64,000 nucleotides of DNA, taken from the NCBI GenBank assembly GCA_030411725.1, contig MU839841.1, forward strand, positions 124,001 to 188,000, given 5' to 3'. This document shows, piece after piece, positions 47,001-56,649 of this stretch. The translations under genes were made by a program, and so were the position numbers. Every line of letters starts with the position of its first letter. Positions within the stretch are counted from its first letter, which is position 1. The stretch is from Echria macrotheca. Its lineage: Eukaryota; Ascomycota; Sordariomycetes; Sordariales; Schizotheciaceae. A model generated the notes under the pieces. It was not told the origin of the DNA. It worked only from the letters and a program-made list of their open reading frames with translations, and did no database searches.

Positions 47001-47343
47001 GCGGTCGCTAGTCGCCCACACGCTCTGCCAGTACGCCGCCGCCGTGTCGTCCCCAGAAAAAGCGGCCGTTGCCATGGCCCTCGTCGTGCCGACGCTGCTA
47101 GCGCGCGCGGCAGGTGAGAGTGAAAACGAAGCTGACGTCTACCGCGAGACGAGCGCGCGGCTGCTCGAGCTCGCCTCGGCGCACCAGACCGCCTTCCGCG
47201 GCGTTGTGGCCGGCATGAGCGAGGGTCAGAAGGCGTTTATGGAGGAGGTGATTCGGTCTGGGCGGCAGGCTGGGCCGGCGCGGAAGAGCGGCGGAGACGA
47301 GGAGAGGCCGACTATTGCGTTGAAGATGGACTTTGGGGGGTGA
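41085..47343 (+). CDS. LAA1: LAA1/HEATR5-type HEAT-repeat protein
   Basis: Exons 41085-46793 and 46849-47343 (55-nt intron) give 2067 aa, close to yeast Laa1 and animal HEATR5B. Start 41085 (MSSTPAPDEPDANG) was chosen because the 58 codons before it (to 40911) look non-coding. The whole protein is alpha-helical HEAT repeat without catalytic motifs; family-like stretches are VLALAPDDCTAQQFYLKKEV near the start and DPDQYVRSLAYEAVARLC, then AGCAMALGCIQTKIG, in the middle. Laa1 binds the AP-1 clathrin adaptor at the trans-Golgi network and endosomes and is needed for its localisation. It is the largest gene in the window, with one exon of 5.7 kb, and converges on CCDC90/FMP32. Confidence 0.88.
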
Positions 47344-47750
47344 TTTCCGAGTGGGAGAAGGATGAGGTTATGTCGTGAATGAGTGGATGTGGGAATGAGG
47401 TGATGAAGATGAGGATGAGGATCGGACTAGGACAAGGAGAGGGAAGGTAGGCTTGTGAGGCATATATTCCTCACACACATATATATATCTATAAATGAGT
47501 AATTTTGACGAGTTTATTTCAAATGTATTGTTGGACCGTGGGGAAATCCGGAAAATGAAGCAATGGGTAAGATCTAAGGGCGTGCCACGAGGTGATATGT
47601 CGACATACTGGCCTACATCGTCGTAACCAAGTGGCTGTCGAAACTTCCAGTGTACGGTACAGATACGCCTCCTGATCTGATGGAAGCAAATCAGAACAGA
47701 ATACACGGTACTTCGTACTTGGTACGTACTGCCCGTGCTGAATGGGAATA

Positions 47751-47767
47751 GACGGACGGACGGACGG
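47751..47767. repeat. (GGAC)n tetranucleotide repeat
   Basis: Four perfect GACG/GGAC units in non-coding DNA. Confidence 0.85.
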
Positions 47768-47942
47768 CTCCAAGAACGAGATGTAGGTCTACGGATACGG
47801 ATACGGTAGGGGAATACCCATCCCTGCTAGATGAAGATGAAGATAATGTGAAAGTTTAATACCGGATGTATATGTATGTATGGTCATGACAGTCCGATAA
47901 CGTTACGTTAGACGGGCTGGCTGGCTGGATGCATGGGTACAA

Positions 47943-47966
47943 GGAGGAGTAGGAGTAGGAGTAGGA
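47943..47966. repeat. (GGAGTA)n hexanucleotide repeat
   Basis: About four GGAGTA-type units (first one GGAGGAGTA) in non-coding DNA. Confidence 0.8.
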
Positions 47967-48366
47967 CTATTACCTGTACCTGTAGTTAGGGCGCGGTACG
48001 TATGGAGGACGGTGACTTGCAGAGTAGTCTGTCTATACATTCCTATCTTTAGCACCTCGTGGGCTGTGGGCCGTGTTTACTGCTGTATCTACCGAGCTGT
48101 GGGACGTCAGATATCTGTGAGTACCAACCTATGAAAGTGTAGATGCGTGAAACGAGTGGGTAAACCGGAAACAGACACCAGCGATATTCATAGGATGGGA
48201 TACGTTAGAAATGGTTCTTTCAATTCCTTAATCTTATTGATTCTACCCAACCACCCGTCCCTTCGCTTCTATTTACAACAATGGGGTATCTAGCGACTAC
48301 TATACTTTCCTCCACTGAGAATACGCTGGACTACAACGAGTACACATACTGCGGACAGCACGAGTA

Positions 48367-49761
48367 CTACGACGCCGCGAGAATCTCGGCTGCCTGCGGT
48401 GCGTCCATCGTGTCGAGCTTGCCGTTGGGCTTCCTTCCCTCCTCGGCCTCACGCTCCCTCTCGCGGGCCTCGCGCTCGGCCTTCTTCTGCTTCTCGTGAT
48501 TGACGTGGGTGCCGTAGCGGAGAGTGCCGAGCGTCAAGATGGCCATGAAGACAATCCCCAGCACGGATCGGCGAATAAGGACCCAGCGTAGACCTTCAAT
48601 CTCAGACTTGGCGTCGCTGTTGAGCATGACGGTGATTTTGTAGCTGATTTGTTGTATCTAAAACAAATTAGCATGGATGTTTGGGCGAAAAGAACGGGCG
48701 GGATATACCCTGCTGTCGACCGCCTTTTGCTCCTCCCGCACGGCCATCCTACGGTCGTTAAACATGCCGCGCACGCTGTCGTTAAGCTTGGCCAGCTCTT
48801 GGTTAAGCTGTTGGGTGAGAATATCGGCCTCGTGTTGCAGCAGGGTGCGCTGCTGGCGGAGGTGTTCGTCAGCGACGCGGCGGTTGTTCTTGACCTCGGT
48901 GCTGAGTTCGGAGCAGGCGGCTTTAAAGAGGTACGTCTCATTCTCCACGTCCGACTTGGACACCAGCGAGGCCTGAGCCACGTCGAGGTTTGAGGCGAGC
49001 AGGCCGCGCACTGCCTTCATGGCTGTGATGGCCTGGCCGTGTGTGTAGCCGCCACTTTCGAGCTGCTTGACGAGCGAGTAGCTGTCGAAGTGGTGTACGT
49101 ATGGAGGGGGGTGCAGGTGAGACGCCAGCTTGGAGGCGGCGCTGTGCAAGGAGGACGGGTCCTTGGTCGAGTCGAAATCGAACGTCACCGACGGGCCTGA
49201 TGAGGATGACGAAGGGGGCTCCATATGCAATATGGCGTCCATCGGGCCGCTTGTACCTTTAGTCTTCGTGCCCAGGTCCTCCGGTTTCTTTTCATCGGTC
49301 TTAGGAGGCGGCGGGGGGTCTGGTCGAGGGGTTTCGGATGCGCTTTTCACGGCTTCGGGGTTCGAATTGGGTTCCGGCTGGTTCGTCTTAGCATCGGATT
49401 TAGTCTGAGCATTTCCACTATTAGACCCGGCATCCTGTGTCTTGTCTTGTTGTGCCCCTCTCTGGTCTTCCGGGGTAGGCTCGCTGGCCGGCTTGTTTGT
49501 CTCGGTCGTCGTTTGTGAGGTTTCGAGAGCCGGTAGAGGCAGTGGTTCTACAGCCTTGCCGGCACGTTTAGGAAAGGGGGCCTGTCTGCCCGCAGACGGG
49601 GTGGTAAAAGGAGCGGCATGTTGACAAGAGAGAGTCGGTGGTGACGTCGTTGGTCGCCGGCGAGTTGTGCGCGAAATGATGATCTGGGACGCAGCCGGCT
49701 CGCTCCAGCGTCCCGTCCGACAGAGATGCGGATATAGAAAAGTCAATCGGCTGCTTGCCAT
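48367..49761 (-). CDS. FMP32-like: Mitochondrial coiled-coil membrane protein, CCDC90/FMP32 (DUF1640) family
   Basis: Exons on the minus strand are 49761-48709 and 48657-48367, giving 447 aa (51-nt intron). The presequence is Arg/Ser/Thr-rich, followed by a long Pro/Thr/Lys low-complexity region (about 45-200). The DUF1640 domain begins near HHFDSYSLVKQLESGGYTHG and TAMKAVRGLLASNLD. A long coiled coil follows (ENETYLFKAACSELSTEV, then LRQQRTLLQHEADILTQQLN), then one transmembrane helix (VLGIVFMAILTLGTLRYG) and a charged tail (QKKAEREAREREREAEE). Animal relatives MCUR1 and CCDC90B act at the inner mitochondrial membrane in calcium uniporter regulation or complex IV assembly; the fungal role is not settled. 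Databases often mislabel this family as a Moz acetyltransferase, for which no motif is present. Confidence 0.82.
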
Positions 49762-50720
49762 AGTCGGGGTGTTCTATTGCATTTTGGGTTGGCAACTGGT
49801 CGGTGGTGATGGTCGGATGCAAACGGCGGCCCGGGTTTGGTGAACTCGGCACATTGGAGAACTTGGTCCCGATCTTGCGGGATCCCCGTCAGCTTTCCTG
49901 CAGTGCCCCCCACCATTGGCAGCTGAGTGAGTGACCCTTGGCGCCTGACACGGCCCTTTGCCAGCCCGAAATACAGAAATCCCCTCCTGGAAACTGCATC
50001 TTCGCCGTAACTATCCTTTCATACAACATATCTGCCTTTGTGCCCGATGCCGCAGTTTGCAACAAGATTGCAGTCCTCGTCCCTCTGATTCGATATGCGG
50101 CATCCCTCGGTCTTGCCGGCCCGTAAGCTGGGTCCCTTGATGACTGTATTTCTCTTAAACTCGCCTAATTCCATTTTTTTTCTCGATGCTCCAGCGTGAG
50201 AATTGGCATTCTGCCGCAGACGGCCAATGGGCTACAGGAATTCACCCACATTCTTGAGCGATGACGATCGTTGGGCTACCCCTGTCGCTTTCCCGGCGAG
50301 GACCTGACGGCAGCCGTGGGGCGGGCACAGGGCACAAGCAACAGCTTCCCATTTCATTCATAACGTCGCTCTAAGCCCAAGGCTGTCATCAGATAAGATC
50401 GCGTCGCCTTCGCTCCCGCCCGCCATCCGCTCATCGGGCTGCCACTCGCAAGGCTTCACACCTGTGCTTTCCCGCCCTGTCTATGACTCCTTCTTGAAAG
50501 CCAATCTGTGCTTGACACGACACGCTCTTCCACCAACATCGCGTCCGCCGCCTTCGCTATCAGCATCGCAACTGCTACAGTCGGGTTTCTGCTCCCTCGT
50601 CAAGTTTTCTACTTATTTGCGGCTGTTGTCTCGAATCGTCTTACCTCCGCCATTCTCAGAGTAAGGACCACCATCGCTGCAATTCACTGTACTACAAGAC
50701 ATCCACTACAGCTTCCCATC
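49762..50720. promoter_or_regulatory. Divergent intergenic region between CCDC90/FMP32 and the hydrolase-phosphatase gene
   Basis: These 959 bp hold both promoters. The last 250 bp are pyrimidine-rich. An open frame in phase with the hydrolase gene starts at 50508, but its sequence is biased and I treat it as leader. Confidence 0.4.
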
Positions 50721-52748
50721 ATGGACTTACACACTATCATAGGCATCGGTGGCATCAGTGGCATTGGGCTCCTTGGCATTGGGCTCATCGTGGGCACTGC
50801 GCTTGAATTTGTTCTTTGTTTCTTGGTTCCCCATCGCTTTTTGCGACGAATGGCTTCCGACGAATACGGTGTGTACATTGACTACCCGTATCACTAGCGT
50901 CTAGGTGGACCTAGGTCCGCACAGCTACATGTGGACTAACAAGTCCTAGATCCAAAAGCCACAGATCCACCTCTTCTTGTCCGATATTCGTCAATCAAGT
51001 CTTACCAGACGACGCGGGCGACTTATCCTGGCATTCGGGTTTTCTTCAGACGCCATCTGCAGTCTGACCAGCTGCCCACTGATCCCGCTCCAATCCCTCT
51101 CCTCGTCTTCGTCCACGGACTTGGCGGCTCGGTAGCACAGTTCAACTGTCTGCTCACCAGCCTCTCTCAAGTTGCGTCATGTCTGGCCATCGACCTTCCA
51201 GGATGCGGTGTGTCGGACTTTTCAGTCCGCGACTGGAGTGCATACACCACGGACGCCCTAGTTGAGCTTCTCGAAACCGTCATCGAGGATCACCGCGAAA
51301 AGGACAAGGCTCAGGGTGTTGTACTCATCGGCCATAGTATGGGCGCCTCCCTCTGTGCCTTGCTAGCCGCTCCGAGATCGAAGCCGCGATCGGATCTCAG
51401 CAACTATGTCATGGGACTTGTGGGCATATGTCCTGCGGTACAACCGCCATCCGCCGACCAGGCTAGATGGTTCCGTCTATTCCTTCGGGTGCCGGATTTG
51501 TTCTTCAACCTCTATCGGGCCTGGGACCGCCGTGGCGGAACAGAGAGCCCAAGCGTACTCCGTTTCACTGGACCTAACGCCGACGCTGAGACGAAACGGC
51601 TCCAAAATCTGTACAACTGGCAGAGTAGGACACCCGTCTTCCGCCGCATGGCATGGGGTCTACTTCCAGAGTGGCGGAACGGCAAGCCTTCTGGTGGGCT
51701 CGCCTCAGAGGAGACATGGTCAAGCTTGGACGTCCCTGTCTTTGTTGTCACGGGGGCGGACGACCATATTTGCCCGCCGAGCCAAGTCGAGAAAGTCGTC
51801 AGGCTGATGGGGTCGGACAGGAGCAGCTCGAGGGCTGATTCCGTGGCATCTGAAATTAGCACGTCTTCAGACGACATGCCTGTAAATGGCAAGTCTCCGA
51901 ATGGCACGACTTCCGATACTCAGGCTCTGGCGACGAATGGCAAGGCCACAAACGACACAGCTTCGCTAGCCTCTCATGGTCCGTCGGCCGACGGCAAGCT
52001 ACATCCCGAGCCTTGCATTCCGCCGCTACCACTTCATCCAGAGAAAACGGTCAAGTCGGTCATACTTCCGGCACCTGCCAACCACACCCTCCCATACGCG
52101 CCCGCAACCGCCCACACGCTGGCCGGTCTTATATCCGACTTCTTAACCAGCAAGATCACCGGACGACTTTCGCAAGGATGGCAGCTGCAGTACCTCAGCC
52201 GTGAAGGCAAGTGGGACGTGAAGAATCTGGAGAAGTGGAAATCGGTAGCGCCTGTGTCGGACCCGATCGGCGGCGTGTTCCGGGCCATCAAAACACTACG
52301 CGAGGTGGATGAGACGCATTCGCCACGTTGCTTTGTAGAGAGATGGGGCGAGACCATCAAGGACGTTATCGACATTTCGCACGACAACCCTGTCTACGAC
52401 CCACAGGGGCTGAGCAAAGGTGGAATCAAATATCATAAGTATCCAACCGTGTCAAAAATGCCGCCTTCGGACGCGGATATCGAGGGCTTTATTGAGCTGG
52501 TTGACAAGATTCGGGCCACGCAGAAGGAAAAATACGGGGAGAACAAAGTGGTGATTGGCGTCCACTGCCACTACGGGTTCAACCGCACAGGGTTTCTTAT
52601 TGTGTGCTATCTGGTGGAGAGATGCGGGTACACGGCGAAGCAAGCCATCGACCATTTTGCCGAGGCGCGCCCCAATGGAATCAAGCACGAACATTTCCGG
52701 GACCGGCTGTTTCTGCGATATTCGGGTGTCAAGACCGAGGAGAACTAG
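50721..52748 (+). CDS. Membrane-anchored alpha/beta-hydrolase fused to a capping-enzyme-type cysteine phosphatase
   Basis: Exons 50721-50868 and 50950-52748 (81-nt intron) give 648 aa. A Gly/Ile-rich hydrophobic segment at about 5-38 looks like a signal anchor. An alpha/beta-hydrolase follows: HGLGG oxyanion motif, nucleophile elbow GHSMG (S179), GADDHICPP (D321) and ANHTLPY (H428), a complete Ser-Asp-His triad. A low-complexity insert (about 345-400) lies between D321 and H428. Residues about 520-648 form a cysteine-phosphatase domain with HCHYGFNRTG (C589, R595, CX5R), preceded by YDPQGLSKGGIKYHKYP and followed by FAEARPNGIKHEHF. That combination resembles the RNA 5'-triphosphatase/DUSP11 branch rather than common protein phosphatases. 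Substrates of both halves are unknown. The phosphatase is in the same exon as the hydrolase, so fusion does not depend on a splice guess. Confidence 0.86.
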
Positions 52749-52922
52749 GTGTTAGTTGATCTTGTTCAAGCTTTTTCGGAAGCCTGGAAACCTCATGTTC
52801 TGTTTTTTTATGGCGTGTGACTGCTCTAAACCTTAGAATGGGGGCATCCGGTGTATATGGTTGCAGCGTTTTGTTTTCCAGCGTTGTATTTCAAGTATGG
52901 TAGACTACACACTATAAACTGC

Positions 52923-53393
52923 TCACAGCTGGCCTTTGCTCGCCAGATATGCCGCGCCGGAGTCTGCCCAGATCTCATACTTGACCACCTTGAATTCCTC
53001 ATCAAAGTCGAGAACATAAGTGAAGACTTCGTCCCAGCTTTGTCGGGTGCTCGTCCACGTGAAGGTCGCCTGTCCCCGAACCGAGACTTGGTTTGTGACG
53101 GGGTCGACAAAATAGTTGGAGAAGCGCATGTCTGAGTATGTTAAACAGCGGGCGATGAGATCGAAATACGACCGGACTCCATCTTTCCCCCTGAACTGTC
53201 GTCCCAAAAAAGGCGCCAGCTGCTGCAGACCGTGCTCCTCGACGATGATGTCATCGGCATGGGCCGCCGAGAAGTGGCTACTCAGGATGTGCGAGGGGTC
53301 CTCTTGGGACGCGAAGGCATTGCAAAACGCGGTCGCGGCGGACAGGAGGGAGGAGCGCCTTTGCAGCAGGGTGCCATCCTGTTCTTGAGCCAT
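52923..53393 (-). CDS. Small NTF2/SnoaL-like fold protein
   Basis: Single exon, 156 aa, starting MAQEQDGTLLQRRSSLLSAA. The pattern is an N-terminal helix with FCNAFASQEDP, then HFSAAHADDIIVEEHG, FRGKDGVRSYFDLIA, FVDPVTNQVSVRGQATFTW and a C-terminal strand KYEIWADSGAAYLA. This is the cone-shaped NTF2-like arrangement seen in many small fungal proteins. Members may be enzymes (isomerases, cyclases) or ligand binders; no catalytic residues can be assigned, so function is unknown. It converges on the hydrolase-phosphatase gene (174 bp) and diverges from alkaline phosphatase (376 bp). Confidence 0.78.
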   Translation of the reverse strand: MAQEQDGTLLQRRSSLLSAATAFCNAFASQEDPSHILSSHFSAAHADDIIVEEHGLQQLAPFLGRQFRGKDGVRSYFDLIARCLTYSDMRFSNYFVDPVTNQVSVRGQATFTWTSTRQSWDEVFTYVLDFDEEFKVVKYEIWADSGAAYLASKGQL

Positions 53394-53769
53394 GGCGTTT
53401 TGGTGTCCGGACGTTTGGTCGGAGGAGGTTGAACGGCGTGACTGGAGTCGGGGTCGATTCGGGGCAGGGTTGCCGATTGGACGTGGAACACTGGTGCGCC
53501 TCGACAGGAGTCAGCTGCACAAATCACAGGGCGGGGTCCCTGTCCCCCGCGCGCCTGCCTGCCGTTTCCCGGCGGCCTGCAGCCCTATCGGCGCTATCTA
53601 TTGGCGCTGGGCGATAGGCTCAGGCAGGCCAACTGAAACCGGACGTCACCCACGTCACTTGGCTCCCGACAACGTTTTGACACAATCCATTCTTTCCTTC
53701 ATTCTCAGACGACGGGACTCCCGACCAGATACCTGCGCCTTTCTCTTGTCAGTGAGGCATACTGACGCA
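53394..53769. promoter_or_regulatory. Shared promoter of the NTF2-like and alkaline phosphatase genes
   Basis: These 376 bp lie between divergent starts. CACGTC occurs near 53652, but no exact CACGTG phosphate-response box was seen. Confidence 0.4.
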
Positions 53770-55592
53770 ATGGTGAGGACATGGCGCGCCGGCAAGTCTG
53801 ACAACCCCCGGTGCTAATGGAGACAGCAGCAGGAGCGGACGCCGTTGCTGGCGGGCACGCCGCGGCGCAATTCGGAGCAATCCGCCCGTGCGGCCGAGGA
53901 AGAAGACGCCGCCATCCACGGCCATCCGGTCCCGACGGCCCCCTCCTCGCGCGTCCGCGAGGTCGCGCTCTTCACCTGGGCACTTCTCGCCACTGCCGCC
54001 GTTATCGTTCTGGCCGTTATTCTCCAACACCGCAATGCCACCGTCCCCGTCCCGCCGCCCACTGAGACGTCGGTGAAGCCCCCCTCCGGCAAGCGGAATC
54101 TCATATTCATGGTCTCCGATGGCATGGGACCCGCTTCGCTGTCCCTTACACGCTCATTTCGCCAAGTCATCGAGGAGCGTGATATGTCGGACACCTTGGT
54201 GCTCGACCAGCACTTCTGGGGCACATCACGGACACGGTCGAGCTCCAGCTTTGTGACGGATTCGGCTGCCGGCGCCACGGCTTTTTCATGCGGCAAGAAG
54301 ACATACAACACGGCTATCTCGATGCTACCGGACTTTGAACCCTGCGGTACCGTGCTCGAGGCGGCGAAGCGGGCGGGCTACATGACTGGCCTGGTGGTGA
54401 CGACGGATATCACGGATGCGACGCCCGCCTGCTTCGCTTCACACGTGTTCTACCGGTCCCAGATGGACGAGATTGCGATGCAGGAGATTGGCGAGGGCGT
54501 TTTGGGCCACACGGTTGACCTGATTCTGGGCGGCGGAAGGTGCCATTTCCTGCCCAACACGACGGCCGGAAGCTGCCGAGCTGACGATGTGGATGTCACG
54601 GCTATCGCCCAAAAGAAGCACGGCTATACGTATGCTCATGACCGCGCCGGTTTCGATGCCCTGAGGCTCGGGAAGAATATCTCGCTGCCGCTGCTCGGCC
54701 TGTTTGCCTCTTCCGACGTGCCGTTCGAGATCGACCGGAGGAATATGGCGGACATCTACCCTAGTCTCAACGAGATGGCTCTGACGGCGCTTACGGCCTT
54801 GGAGGAAGCAACCAAAGACAGCGAAAAGGGCTTCTTCCTCATGATTGAGGGTAGCCGCATCGACCATGCCGGCCACATCAACGACCCTGCGGCGCAGGTC
54901 AGGGAAGTTCTGGAGTACGACAAGACCTTCAAGTCCGTGGTTGACTTCCTTGACAAGTCGGAGACCGAGGGTGTCCTCGTTGCCACCAGTGACCACGAGA
55001 CTGGTGGTCTTGCACTTGCTCTTCGTAAGTTCCGTGACTCTCTGATTCAGCTAGATCTAACTTGATAGAAACTCCCGGCGAGCTTCCCGTTTACAACTGG
55101 CATCCTTCAGTCCTCGTCAATGCGAACGCCTCATCCGAGTATCTTGCCCATCTCCTTGTCGAACACATGGCTACGAACGCCGATGAGGACGAAGAGGACC
55201 TCCGAAAATGGATCAACGAGGATCTTGTCGTTGGCCGTCTCGGCATCCACGACGCCCTTGAGGTGGAGATCAACGCGCTCGCCTCGAACCCTGCCGCAGC
55301 CATGCAAGCCTTTGCCGGCATGGTCAGTCTGCGTGCCCGCATCGGCTGGAGCACGCACGGCCACAGCGCCGTCGATGTCAACGTCTACAGCTCGGGCGGC
55401 CCTGCGGCGGAGAAGATTCACGGAAACGTCGAGAACACGGACATTGGAAAGTTCCTTAGAGAGTATCTTGAGGTTGACGTGGACGAAATTACCAAGGAGC
55501 TGAGGGAAAAGATGAAGGGGATGTCTCCAGCAGCACCGTACAAGGCCACGGAAGAGACTAACCCACATCCTTTGGAGTGGTTGCAGTCTTAA
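53770..55592 (+). CDS. PHO8: Vacuolar alkaline phosphatase (PHO8 type) with an ATG-only first exon
   Basis: Exons 53770-53772, 53827-55024 and 55069-55592 give 574 aa. Exon 1 is the ATG alone, followed by GTGAGG; there is no other in-frame ATG before residue 96, inside the catalytic domain. Splicing gives M-QQERTPLLAGTP, whose acidic-dileucine-like ERTPLL and one transmembrane segment (about 47-68) match Pho8, a type II vacuolar membrane protein sorted by AP-3. Catalytic features are VSDGMG (metal-binding D99), TDSAAGATAF (nucleophile S147), IEGSRIDHAGH and TSDHETGG. It releases phosphate from monoesters. The acceptor region contains three AG in a row, so 0-2 residues may be lost after the Met. 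The last intron is only 44 nt. The function is well supported. Confidence 0.94.
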
Positions 55593-56649
55593 GTTTTGTC
55601 GGAACGTCTTGGATTGTTGTTGTTTTCTACGATGTATTATCCCAGGCACTTGGTTTGCGCTGCTGGTTGGATGCATGAGGTTAGCGCGGTCGACGTTGCA
55701 TTACGGTGTCCGGGTGCAGGTTTACAGACTTAGGGTATATTGGGGTATAACCGAGGAATACATAACTTAGCGTGATGTAGCTTTAGTGTTGAATGGTGTT
55801 TCTGCGTCTGTATATTGTAGTGTACCTTACGTCGCCAGCTGCAAGTACCTAGTTTCCGCGCACGTGGCACCGCATAATTTGATCCCCATTATAGGTCTAG
55901 ATGTGAGTATCTAGGTAACGTGTGAAGTGGGAGGAAGTTGGAGATTAAAGGTTAGTTAGACTTCTACGGTTGGATGGAGGCGAGGAATGCGTCGCATTGC
56001 CTCCCCCGAGGGGAAAATTGCAGTGACCATGACAATCCGCCAGTGCTGCACCTTTGCCCTAGACCCCCGTGATGTATACTTACTCGTCTTGTACCTATCT
56101 TGAATTGCGTCGCGAATACCGGGTGAATTGAGTTCTTGTAGGTGGTAGCTATGTAGATAGGTAGGCAGCTAGCTTCGTGAACGGATTTACGACCGGGTGT
56201 TGGATGCCAAGCAGGATGGGTGTGTTTCCTTTTGTGTCCCCTCTATAGGTAGGTGGCGGACATGCTGAATTTTTTCGGTGGGGAGGACATATAATCTCAC
56301 TGCACTCGTAGAAATTGCATTCGGGACCTGATGATCATCAAGCCACCTTTATGGGGTTCTGCTTTCTGTTTTACTCCGTTGCAGCTCCCTCGCTATCATA
56401 AAGCTACGAATACTCATTACTGATTCCGGCTAACCAATACTAATACAAAACAATAACCTAATGAATGCCATATATCATACCTATTCATTCCTCCAATCCA
56501 AAAAGAAGAGACAACGACAAAACGCCCTTCTGATCCGCTCCGCAAACCACCACCGTAGAAAACTTCATCTCAAGACCTACGCCTTCCCAATAGATCAAGC
56601 CCTCGGCCTCCGCGACCATTCATATTCAAAGCCCTACAGCCAGGAGCCT
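55593..56649. other. Convergent 3' intergenic region between alkaline phosphatase and the F-box gene
   Basis: About 1.06 kb, more AT-rich than its neighbours, with several TAGGTAGG/CTAGGTA motifs (about 55910, 56156, 56245). No supported gene. Confidence 0.45.

Larger units (their letters stand above)
47344..48366. other. Convergent 3' intergenic region between LAA1 and CCDC90/FMP32
   Basis: About 1 kb with simple repeats, (GGAC)n at 47751-47767 and a GGAGTA-type tract at 47943-47966. It has many TACGTAC/GGTACG palindromic steps. No gene is supported. Confidence 0.45.

Noticed and set aside
49354..49375. GGTTCGAATTGGG resembling a tRNA box B
   Set aside because: It is inside the CCDC90/FMP32 coding exon and no tRNA structure forms.
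50508..50720. Upstream in-frame start for the hydrolase-phosphatase gene
   Set aside because: The added 71 residues lack conserved character; starting at 50721 places the membrane anchor at the N-terminus.
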